From positions 1 to 38,062 of the forward strand of contig JAFSNI010000013.1 of NCBI GenBank assembly GCA_017447485.1: 38,062 nucleotides of DNA, given 5' to 3'. The DNA comes from Candidatus Saccharimonadota bacterium (GTDB lineage Bacteria; Patescibacteriota; Saccharimonadia; Saccharimonadales; Saccharimonadaceae). The position numbers and the translations under genes were made by a program. Positions 32,530-38,062 of this stretch are shown one piece after another (the first letter of the stretch is position 1; each line of letters opens with the position of its first letter). Below the pieces are notes generated by a model, which saw nothing but the letters and a program-made list of their open reading frames with translations, searched no databases and was not told the origin of the DNA.

Positions 32530-32949
32530 TTAAAACTCCTCTTTCTTTATAATTTTACATTTCACTGGCAACTTGTGTGACGCAAGACGAAGCGCTTCTT
32601 TAGCCTGCTCGTCCGTCACGTCAGCAATTTCAAACATCACCGTTCCAGCTTTCACCTTTGCGACATAGAATTGCGGTTCACCTTTACCAGAACCCATTTT
32701 CACGTCGAGCGGCTTCTTCGTCACCGGAGTGTGTGGGAAAATCCGAATCCAGATTTTACCACCACGCTTAATGTAACGCGTAATCGCCTGACGAGCTGCC
32801 TCGATTTGGCGCGAGTTAATCCGCTCGTTATCAAGCGACATTAGCCCATAATCACCAAACGCAACCGTATTACAGCGCGTTGCCACGCCTTCGTTTTTGC
32901 CTTTGCGGACCTTGCGGTGCGCAGTTTTCTTTGGTAGTAAAATAGCCAT
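32530..32949 (-). CDS. rplP: Large ribosomal subunit protein uL16
   Basis: A 139-residue protein near the A-site tRNA elbow. Key segments are [69 protein letters not shown] and the end LPVKCKII. Lys-Met-Gly-Ser-Gly-Lys-Gly is the peptidyl-transferase-adjacent loop. It is joined to rpsC by a one-base gap. Confidence 0.98.
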   Translation of the reverse strand: MAILLPKKTAHRKVRKGKNEGVATRCNTVAFGDYGLMSLDNERINSRQIEAARQAITRYIKRGGKIWIRIFPHTPVTKKPLDVKMGSGKGEPQFYVAKVKAGTVMFEIADVTDEQAKEALRLASHKLPVKCKIIKKEEF

Positions 32950-32950
32950 C

Positions 32951-33577
32951 TTACTTCTCCCCCTTGTAAATCCAAACCTTCACGCCGACGATACCAGCAA
33001 TTGTTGGTGCGTGATGGCAATAAAAGTCGATGTCGGCCCGCAAAGTATGTAGAGGCACCGAACCTTCGATGAACTTCTCACGGCGGCTCATTTCAGCCCC
33101 GTTAAGACGTCCAGAAACTTCGATACGAACACCTTTAGCGCCAGCATTCATCGTGGACTGCAAAGCCATTTTGACTGCCCGGCGGAAGTTCATCCGCTTG
33201 CCGAGCTGGAAACCAATGTTCTCAGCCACTAACTTTGCGTTAAGTTCCGGTTTCTTAACCTCTTCGACGTTGATCCGAATCGGCCCCGAAACAATCTTCT
33301 CAAGTTCTTTCTTGAGTTCATTGATGCCCGCACCTTGTTTTCCGATTACCGCGCCAGCTTTCGCCGTCAAAATCGTAATCGTAGTAAGATTTGCGGAGCG
33401 TTCAATGTTGATTCGCGCAATCGTCGGACGGGTTTTAAACCGGTCTTCGATCAGCTCGCGAATCTTCACATCTTCCACTAGCCAGTGGCGGAAGTCGGCC
33501 TTACGGGTGAACCATTTGGACGACCAGTCCTTGCTGACCTGGAGACGGTAAGAGATGGGATTAACCTTCTGACCCAT
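32951..33577 (-). CDS. rpsC: Small ribosomal subunit protein uS3
   Basis: A 208-residue protein at the mRNA entry tunnel. It begins GQKVNPISYRLQVSKDWSS, carries the KH domain with the GXXG loop in VIGKQGAGINELKKEL, and ends with the C-terminal fold RTLRADIDFYCHHAPTIAGI and VKVWIYKGE. The short length (E. coli has 233) comes from the lack of a C-terminal tail. It is tightly packed between rplV and rplP. Confidence 0.98.
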   Translation of the reverse strand: MGQKVNPISYRLQVSKDWSSKWFTRKADFRHWLVEDVKIRELIEDRFKTRPTIARINIERSANLTTITILTAKAGAVIGKQGAGINELKKELEKIVSGPIRINVEEVKKPELNAKLVAENIGFQLGKRMNFRRAVKMALQSTMNAGAKGVRIEVSGRLNGAEMSRREKFIEGSVPLHTLRADIDFYCHHAPTIAGIVGVKVWIYKGEK

Positions 33578-33578
33578 A

Positions 33579-33950
33579 TTACTTTTTCTCCTTCTTTACT
33601 TTTTCTTCGCCTGCGACCTCGACGAATATATTACTTGAAATTTTCTCAAATGGGAGAGCGCGACCGCGCGAAGCCGGCACATACCGACGCATCCGCGTTC
33701 CGCTCGTCACAAAAATCCGGGAAATTCGAATCGTTTTCGGATCAATCGACTTACCAGAATTATTGAGCAAATTTGCATTAGCCGATTCAATCGCCTTGCG
33801 CACAGCCTTAGCAGCTCGGCGTGGCGTATTCTCGAGAATTACCACCGCGTCCGCTACATAGCGATCGCGCACTAAGCTTGCCACAATATTCGTCTTGCGT
33901 GGCATCGAATCGATACCTTTTTCATATGCATGTGCGAAAACAGTAGCCAT
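33579..33950 (-). CDS. rplV: Large ribosomal subunit protein uL22
   Basis: A 123-residue protein whose long hairpin lines the nascent-peptide tunnel. It shows SMPRKTNIVASLVRDRYVADA, AILENTPRRAAK-like VVILENTPRRAAKAVRKAIES, and the hairpin SGTRMRRYVPASRGRALPFEK. The C-terminal tail is Lys/Glu-rich. A ggaggtaactaatt ribosome site overlaps the rpsS end, giving strong coupling. Confidence 0.96.
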   Translation of the reverse strand: MATVFAHAYEKGIDSMPRKTNIVASLVRDRYVADAVVILENTPRRAAKAVRKAIESANANLLNNSGKSIDPKTIRISRIFVTSGTRMRRYVPASRGRALPFEKISSNIFVEVAGEEKVKKEKK

Positions 33951-33952
33951 AA

Positions 33953-34246
33953 TTAGTTACCTCCCTTCGCAGCAGCCGCCTCAGCAGCTTTCTTGCCACC
34001 GTGGCGCTTAAATTTACGAGTTGGCGCAAATTCACCAAGCTTATGACCAACCATATTTTCCGAGATAAACACCGGGACATGAACCTTGCCGTTATGCACA
34101 GCAATCGTTCGCCCCACCATTTCTGGCGAAATCGTGGACTGGCGCGCCCAAGTTTTAATCACGGTGCGGTCTTCGCTGGAAAGTGCGGCAACTTTTTTCG
34201 CGAGTTTGTAGTCTACGAATAGACCTTTCTTAAGACTCCTACTCAT
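33953..34246 (-). CDS. rpsS: Small ribosomal subunit protein uS19
   Basis: A 97-residue protein of the 30S head near the A site. Diagnostic parts are [41 protein letters not shown], and [21 protein letters not shown]. The C terminus is an Ala/Lys/Gly tail. One-base overlap with rplB at its start. Confidence 0.98.
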   Translation of the reverse strand: MSRSLKKGLFVDYKLAKKVAALSSEDRTVIKTWARQSTISPEMVGRTIAVHNGKVHVPVFISENMVGHKLGEFAPTRKFKRHGGKKAAEAAAAKGGN

Positions 34247-35079
34247 TATTTCCTCTTTCCTTCGTGGCGACTGCGCACGATCATTTTATTAGTTTTCTTA
34301 TTATGGCGAGTACGGTAACCAAGCGTGAGTTGACCCCATGGAGTTCGCGGCGCTTTGCCAGAACCGTGACGGCCACCGTCACCACCACCGTGTGGGTGAT
34401 CCGTTGCGTTCATCACCACACCACGTACCGTCGGGCGAATACCCTTGCGGCGTCGGCGACCCGCTGCCCCAATTTTCACGTTTTGATGTTGCAGGTTAGA
34501 CACCTGCCCAATTGAAGCTTCGCAAGCCGACAAGACCTTGCGCACTTCACCAGATGGCATCTTCAGCGTGGCATAGCCATCTTCCTTTGCCATTAGTTGC
34601 GCCTGTGCGCCGGCTGCGCGCACCATCTGTGCGCCCCGTCCTGGCGTCAATTCGATTGCATACACAAACGTACCAACCGGAATATTCTCGAGCGCCAAGC
34701 GGTTAGAATTTTCAACTTCTACATCCCCAGTTTTAAAGGTGAGGCCCTTCTCCATCGTTGTGTCAGCGAGTACATAATAATACACGCCGTTTTGATCTTT
34801 CACCCGCGCAATCCGTGCGCTGCGGTTTGGATCATATTCAATTTCCTCAACTGTCAAGGTGAGACCCTTCGGCAAGTTGTAGGTCATAATGCGATAATGA
34901 CGTTTGACGCCACCACCGCGGTGTCGAACCGTAATCCGACCCTGATTGTTCTTGCCCGCCTGTTGCTTCTTGCTAGCAAGCAAAGACTTCATTGGCTTAT
35001 TGGTCGTAATCTGATCATAATCCTCAGTCGTCTTCTGCCTCTGCGCCGGCGTAATCGGGCGATAAGCTTTAATACTCAT
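34246..35079 (-). CDS. rplB: Large ribosomal subunit protein uL2
   Basis: A 277-residue protein needed for subunit joining and peptidyl transfer. Motifs are [31 protein letters not shown], the OB fold [14 protein letters not shown], and the C-terminal [19 protein letters not shown] with the conserved His after Asp-His-Pro. Length is normal. It overlaps rplW and rpsS by one base each. Confidence 0.98.
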   Translation of the reverse strand: MSIKAYRPITPAQRQKTTEDYDQITTNKPMKSLLASKKQQAGKNNQGRITVRHRGGGVKRHYRIMTYNLPKGLTLTVEEIEYDPNRSARIARVKDQNGVYYYVLADTTMEKGLTFKTGDVEVENSNRLALENIPVGTFVYAIELTPGRGAQMVRAAGAQAQLMAKEDGYATLKMPSGEVRKVLSACEASIGQVSNLQHQNVKIGAAGRRRRKGIRPTVRGVVMNATDHPHGGGDGGRHGSGKAPRTPWGQLTLGYRTRHNKKTNKMIVRSRHEGKRK

Positions 35080-35426
35080 TACTTACTCTCCTTGCCTGCT
35101 TTCTTGTCAGCCTTTTTGGCTTCCTTTGCGCTGGCTTTAGTTTCCTCTGGCTCTTCGAAAACTTTAATCGAATTACCTTCCTTCAAAGTTACATATGCAA
35201 ACTTTTTATCTTGGCGATGCGTAATGCCAGGATAAGCGTGTTTACCTTTTGAAAACTTCGTCTTTTTTCCATTGCGAATCAAGGTGCGCACATCCACAAC
35301 TTTCACATTGTAGGCTTCTTCCACCATCTTCGCAATTTCCTGCTTTGAAGCTGTCCGCGAAACTGGGAAAACGTAAGTCCGCTTCGCTTGCTCAAGATAA
35401 GTTTTTTCGGTTGCTCTCGGTTCCAT
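35079..35426 (-). CDS. rplW: Large ribosomal subunit protein uL23
   Basis: A 115-residue protein at the tunnel exit, docking trigger factor and SRP in model bacteria. The core shows TEKTYLEQAKRTYVFPV, KQEIAKMVEEAYNVKVVDVR and KFSKGKHAYPGITHRQDKK. The last 25 residues form a Lys/Ala/Glu tail like those of uL24 and uS17 here. Confidence 0.95.
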   Translation of the reverse strand: MEPRATEKTYLEQAKRTYVFPVSRTASKQEIAKMVEEAYNVKVVDVRTLIRNGKKTKFSKGKHAYPGITHRQDKKFAYVTLKEGNSIKVFEEPEETKASAKEAKKADKKAGKESK

Positions 35427-36022
35427 TACTTATCTCCTTTCAACCATTTGACGGTTGCCTTAAGACCTGCTTCCGAGAAAACGATTACGTCCGCGTTCAT
35501 AATGTCAAAGACATTAAGATAAGTCGAACGCACCACTTTCACGTCAGCAAGGTTATTCGTTGAGCGAAGCACTTCCGGAGTCTTTTCCGAAACTGCCGCG
35601 AGGACATACTTGCCTTCAAGCTTCAAATCTTTCAAAATTTTCGCCGCCGTCTTCGTCTTACCATCAACTTTCGTTTCCGCCGGCAAAACCATCACAGCCT
35701 TGTCCGCATTTTTCATCGAAAGTGCTTGACGCACTGCCAGAAGTTTCGACGAGCGCGAAATCTTCTTGGTGAAGTTTTCTTCACCGGTGCGACCAAATGC
35801 CACACCACCGTGCCGCCAAATCGGGTTCCGGGTCGAACCAAAGCGCGCCCGGCCAGTCCCCTTCTGCTTCCATGGTTTCTTGCCACCACCGCGCACTTCA
35901 CCACGCTTCAAAGTTTTTGCGTGCGACGAACGCGAGTTAGCAAGATATGCGTCATAAGCGAGTTTAACGAGTTCGTGGTTCTCAACAGCGAGACCAAAGA
36001 TATCTTTATCTAAAGTAGCCAT
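35426..36022 (-). CDS. rplD: Large ribosomal subunit protein uL4
   Basis: A 198-residue protein with an extended loop into the exit tunnel: KRGEVRGGGKKPWKQKGTGR and RFGSTRNPIWRHGGVAFG are conserved. The globular part includes NADKAVMVLPAETK and LNVFDIMNADVIVFSEAGL. In E. coli L4 is the autogenous repressor of the S10 operon and binds its leader. Here the leader before rplC may fold as a pseudoknot, so a similar loop is possible but untested. Confidence 0.97.
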   Translation of the reverse strand: MATLDKDIFGLAVENHELVKLAYDAYLANSRSSHAKTLKRGEVRGGGKKPWKQKGTGRARFGSTRNPIWRHGGVAFGRTGEENFTKKISRSSKLLAVRQALSMKNADKAVMVLPAETKVDGKTKTAAKILKDLKLEGKYVLAAVSEKTPEVLRSTNNLADVKVVRSTYLNVFDIMNADVIVFSEAGLKATVKWLKGDK

Positions 36023-36023
36023 A

Positions 36024-36644
36024 TTACTCCTCTCCCTCCACGCTTACGATTCCTTTTTTCGGACCAGGCACTGCGCCTTTCAGGCCAATCAAATTGTTCG
36101 CCGCATCAATATACGCCACGACCAAATTCTTCACCGTCACGGTGTCATGACCCATGCGACCTGGCATTCTTTTACCCTTGAAGACTTTCTGTGGATACAT
36201 CGAACCAATCGAACCGACCTTCCGAATGTCACCCTTAAAGCCGTGAGTATTGCGAGATTCTTGGAAGTTCCAGCGCTTCACCGTCCCCGCGAAGCCTTTA
36301 CCCTTCGAAGTACCAGTTACAGCCACCTTGTCTCCCAACTTGAAACTTTCGACCGTGAGGTTATCCCCAAGTTTCATCTCCGCAGGAATCTCAGAAACTC
36401 TGAACTCCTTCAGGACTTTAGGATTTATATTTTCTCCAGCCTTCTTCACGTGGCCAGAAACCGACTTGCTCAGATTCTTACCCTGACCATAACCCACTTG
36501 CACAGCATTATAACCGTCGCTTTCGACAGTCTTTATCTGAGTCACTGTGCACGGGCCAGCTTGAAGGATCGTGACCGGAGTCACAACGCCGTTCTCACCG
36601 ATGATCTGAGTCATACCAATCTTGGTGCCGAGAATGACTTGCAT
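36024..36644 (-). CDS. rplC: Large ribosomal subunit protein uL3
   Basis: A 206-residue early-assembly protein near the peptidyl-transferase centre. MQVILGTKIGMTQIIGENG starts it, then VTGTSKGKGFAGTVKRWNF, ESRNTHGFKGDIRKVGSIG, KGKRMPGRMGHDTVTVKNL. The ATG at 36644 is chosen over an earlier in-frame start because of the canonical N terminus and aaaggaaagg just upstream. It is the first gene of the long unit; rpsJ (uS10), which usually precedes it, is absent. Confidence 0.97.
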   Translation of the reverse strand: MQVILGTKIGMTQIIGENGVVTPVTILQAGPCTVTQIKTVESDGYNAVQVGYGQGKNLSKSVSGHVKKAGENINPKVLKEFRVSEIPAEMKLGDNLTVESFKLGDKVAVTGTSKGKGFAGTVKRWNFQESRNTHGFKGDIRKVGSIGSMYPQKVFKGKRMPGRMGHDTVTVKNLVVAYIDAANNLIGLKGAVPGPKKGIVSVEGEE

Positions 36645-36668
36645 TCTATTCCTTTCCTTTAATTTTAT

Positions 36669-36751
36669 AACACTCTTAAAACTAGACTTCCAGGCCGGTT
36701 TCTCTGGTAGAGTGTTGAGAATCACCCAAAGACCTAACCTCAAATCTAGTT
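36669..36751 (-). promoter_or_regulatory. Structured leader of the rplC operon, possible pseudoknot
   Basis: Reading the transcript 5' to 3', segment A (aactaga, 36751-36745) can pair with A' (tctagtt, 36686-36680). Segment B (aacactct, 36716-36709) can pair with B' (agagtgtt, 36676-36669). The pairs interleave as A-B-A'-B', which is an H-type pseudoknot, or two exclusive folds. A small hairpin (ccag/ctgg) lies in the middle. B' is about 25 nt before the start codon and could control access to the ribosome site. Seen by eye; not energy-tested. Confidence 0.45.
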
Positions 36752-36761
36752 ATTAAAAATC

Positions 36762-36790
36762 ATTATAGCACACTCTGCATCTTTTTGCAA
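36762..36790 (-). promoter_or_regulatory. Promoter of the rplC-rpsH ribosomal operon
   Basis: TTGCAA at 36785-36790, 17 bp, and TATAAT at 36762-36767 preceded by TGTGC. The -35 hexamer is its own reverse complement. The leader is about 110 nt. A plus-strand promoter for the DGR template RNA abuts it. Confidence 0.85.
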
Positions 36791-36794
36791 TACC

Positions 36795-36809
36795 TGATAC
36801 AATTATATT
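36795..36809 (+). promoter_or_regulatory. Candidate promoter of the DGR template RNA
   Basis: An extended -10, TGaTACAAT (36795-36803), is followed by a second AT box, TATATT (36804-36809). It points toward the template repeat, back-to-back with the ribosomal operon promoter. The same TGnTACAAT form occurs before the 985-aa gene at 14818. Confidence 0.5.
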
Positions 36810-37086
36810 GTGGTTATGGCGTTTAATGGCGACCGTAATTGCTCCACTTTAATTCATCGCCATTCGCGCACCTTAACAACCAAACGAGAGAACAAAGAAC
36901 GTACTTTGCCGCAAGGTAGAGTATTCATCGGTTCGGACGCCTACGGTCGTCCGCGCTTTCAAAACTGTTCTTTCCTGTCGGAAATTGCAATGCCATTTAC
37001 GTATTGGCTCCTCGTTGAAAACGTGAAACTGACTGTAGCAAAAACCTATGAGGTTGCTTTCCCTGCCCTATCGTCGCCCCTCTCCG

Positions 37087-37262
37087 GCAACTTCAACGAT
37101 AGCTCAGCCAACAATCAGGGTAGCAACGGCAACTTCTGGTCTTCTACTTACAACAGTGCCACGAATATGTACAACCTGAACGTCAATGCGACGAATGTCA
37201 ATCCGCAGAATAACAACAATCGCAACAACGGGTTCTCGGTGCGCTGCGTGTATGATGGGTCC
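37087..37262 (+). repeat. DGR template repeat (TR)
   Basis: In frame it reads as a FISUMP/C-lectin-like end: GNFNDSSANNQGSNGNFWSS, a stretch of alternating Asn, then NNRNNGFSVRCV. About 19 of 60 residues are Asn, nearly all AAC or AAT. Such codons are typical of DGR templates, because A-directed mutagenesis at their first two bases reaches many amino acids without creating a stop. Scaffold residues (FWSS, GFSVRCV) use A-poor codons, as expected. The A-poor 3' end (37230-37258) would correspond to the initiation region for mutagenic homing. Edges are set by eye; the variable copy lies outside the window. Confidence 0.85.
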
Positions 37263-37285
37263 TAGGCTTCCGGTTTCCGGTTCCT

Positions 37286-37346
37286 GCCCCTCCGTTCTCT
37301 CATCAAGGTTAAAACATATCCATAGTGGCTCAAAAAGGAGAGGGGC
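37286..37346 (+). promoter_or_regulatory. Hairpin downstream of the template repeat
   Basis: The 7-bp stem gcccctc/gaggggc encloses about 47 nt. Just upstream is a tandem ttccggt repeat (37268-37282). It may end the template RNA or help form the priming structure used by DGR reverse transcriptases. No T-run follows, so it is not a standard terminator. Confidence 0.4.
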
Positions 37347-37363
37347 CCATAATGAATGTATCT

Positions 37364-38062
37364 TTAACGTTTCCAGCCGTAACGCTCAAAAATTTTCGCT
37401 TGCGCCTTAAACGCATCCATATGGCACATCATCCCAAGATACGACGTAACCGACTCTAAACTTCCCCGCCCTTTTTCTAGTTCATATGCCGACCGCGAAA
37501 AGTTTCGCATCAGTCTTTTTCCTGGCAACACCGCTCCGTCTCGCACCACCGCGCCGAGAAACGGCACTCCTTGCCACGTGCCAATCACGCGTGTCTTTTT
37601 TGGGTTCATCGCCATCCCATATCCTTGCATAAACGATCCAATCGCTTTAACATCTAGCAAAGCCTGTTCCAGTTCATCTTCCGTCACCACAATATAAAAA
37701 TCATCCACATACCGCCCGTAATGTTTATAACCTAAATCAAACATAATAAACCGGTCTAAAACGTCTAAATAGATGTTCGAGAAAAACTGCGATGTCAAAT
37801 TTCCAATCACCATGCCTTGACCTGGCGGCTGGCAAAACAAACTCTTGTCTTCCGGCAACCCCCGCCAATCGCTATACGAACCTTGAATACTCACCCCCCT
37901 CACCGGATCATCAAAAATCACCTCATGAATCGCGTGTTTTAAAACCTGGTATCTTTTGCCTTTATTCCCAACAAACTGCTGATCTAATCCCCACATCACC
38001 CGCTTATACAAAATATCGCGTTTAATGTGCATGAAATATCCCGAGATATCCATTTTGATCAC
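37364..38062 (-). CDS. DGR-type reverse transcriptase, 5' end outside window
   Basis: At least 233 residues of an RNA-directed DNA polymerase; the N-terminal part (fingers and the early motifs) lies beyond the right edge. Visible: the motif A region KMDISGYF with its catalytic Asp, then GQGMVIGNLTSQFFSNIYLD with IGNLTSQ (37787-37807), the form typical of DGR and related group II-like reverse transcriptases. The active-site YVDD follows at 37700-37711, then GMAMNPKKTRV and VPFLGAVV. The C terminus is a short thumb with a SYLGMM segment and no maturase or endonuclease domain, so it is not a group II intron enzyme. With the template repeat 100 bases away and converging, the DGR assignment is strong. 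No Avd-like accessory gene is visible; it could lie outside the window. Confidence 0.9.
   Translation of the reverse strand: MIKMDISGYFMHIKRDILYKRVMWGLDQQFVGNKGKRYQVLKHAIHEVIFDDPVRGVSIQGSYSDWRGLPEDKSLFCQPPGQGMVIGNLTSQFFSNIYLDVLDRFIMFDLGYKHYGRYVDDFYIVVTEDELEQALLDVKAIGSFMQGYGMAMNPKKTRVIGTWQGVPFLGAVVRDGAVLPGKRLMRNFSRSAYELEKGRGSLESVTSYLGMMCHMDAFKAQAKIFERYGWKR

Larger units (their letters stand above)
36810..37350 (+). ncRNA. DGR template-repeat RNA region
   Basis: Probable transcript carrying the DGR template. Its 5' part is structured: an 8-bp perfect stem aatggcga/tcgccatt at 36825-36832 and 36857-36864, and a cggacg/cgtccg hairpin at 36934-36953. The template repeat follows at about 37087-37262. 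A stem gcccctc/gaggggc (37286-37292 and 37340-37346) closes the 3' end. The region is also open in one frame (GTG at 36810 or ATG at 36816 to the stop at 37263), giving 149-151 residues, but the N-terminal two thirds of that frame look like no protein family and the C-terminal third is the template read in frame. I read it as an RNA, with a small protein not excluded. The 5' and 3' ends are estimates. Confidence 0.65.

Noticed and set aside
36816-37265. A conventional protein gene covering the template repeat
   Set aside because: The Asn-dense end is explained by the DGR template and the rest resembles no family; kept as an RNA with a small-protein option.
37364-38062. Group II intron or retron reverse transcriptase
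   Set aside because: The C terminus is short with no maturase or endonuclease domain, and the adjacent template repeat fits a DGR. The N terminus is not visible, so phylogeny should confirm.
1-38062. Recoded UGA (Gly) as in Gracilibacteria or Absconditabacteria
   Set aside because: TGA serves as a true stop at several genes, and all conserved proteins are full length with the standard code.
1-38062. tRNA or rRNA genes
   Set aside because: All intergenic gaps were read on both strands; none is long enough with a cloverleaf or conserved rRNA sequence.

Overview
The window reads as a compact chromosome segment of a candidate-phyla-radiation bacterium, most likely Candidatus Saccharibacteria (TM7) or a close relative. 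This is an inference from gene content. uL30 is absent between rpsE and rplO and no uL29 sits between rplP and rpsQ. Genes are packed with 1-4 bp overlaps, the genetic code is standard, and several genes appear to be transcribed without a leader: TATAAT lies 6-7 nt before the ATG. There are also large cell-surface proteins. No tRNA, rRNA, CRISPR array or insertion sequence was recognised.

Layout. 1-2244: 3' part of leuS. 2336-3040: small two-helix membrane protein with its own promoter and terminator. 3066-8507 (minus): ftsE, ftsX, a PcsB-like coiled-coil/CHAP peptidase, a Ctp (S41) protease and a GT4 glycosyltransferase, a coherent envelope and division block. 8532-11919 (minus): pheS-pheT. 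11861-14983 (minus): a 985-aa membrane protein of unknown function and a previously hidden 48-aa leaderless gene. 15048-15974 (plus): divergent aquaporin-like channel with a Lys/Ala-rich tail. 16002-17420: metG. 17466-19925: Pro/Ala-rich membrane protein and a DUF2207 protein split into two genes. 19888-23989: lactate dehydrogenase, exonuclease I, a FISUMP-type surface protein and a membrane-anchored FKBP isomerase.

24063-36644 (minus) is the S10/spc ribosomal protein cluster: L3-L4-L23-L2-S19-L22-S3-L16-S17-L14-L24-L5-S14-S8, then L6-L18-S5-L15. It is cut between S8 and L6 by an AAA_14/DUF4143 ATPase and a 920-aa beta-helix-like surface protein. A terminator follows S8, and each inserted gene and L6 has its own promoter. 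The L3 leader could fold into a pseudoknot.

36795-38062 holds the most notable system: part of a diversity-generating retroelement (DGR). A reverse transcriptase with IGNLTSQ and YVDD motifs runs off the right edge on the minus strand. Converging on it is a structured, plus-strand, Asn-codon-rich template repeat whose translation ends in GFSVRCV, the end of a FISUMP/C-type-lectin-like domain. No matching variable repeat is in the window, so the target gene must lie outside it. The FISUMP protein at 22173-23222 looks like a fixed relative of the expected target. Three in-frame palindromic insertions, one in leuS and two in pheT, are a second unusual theme.
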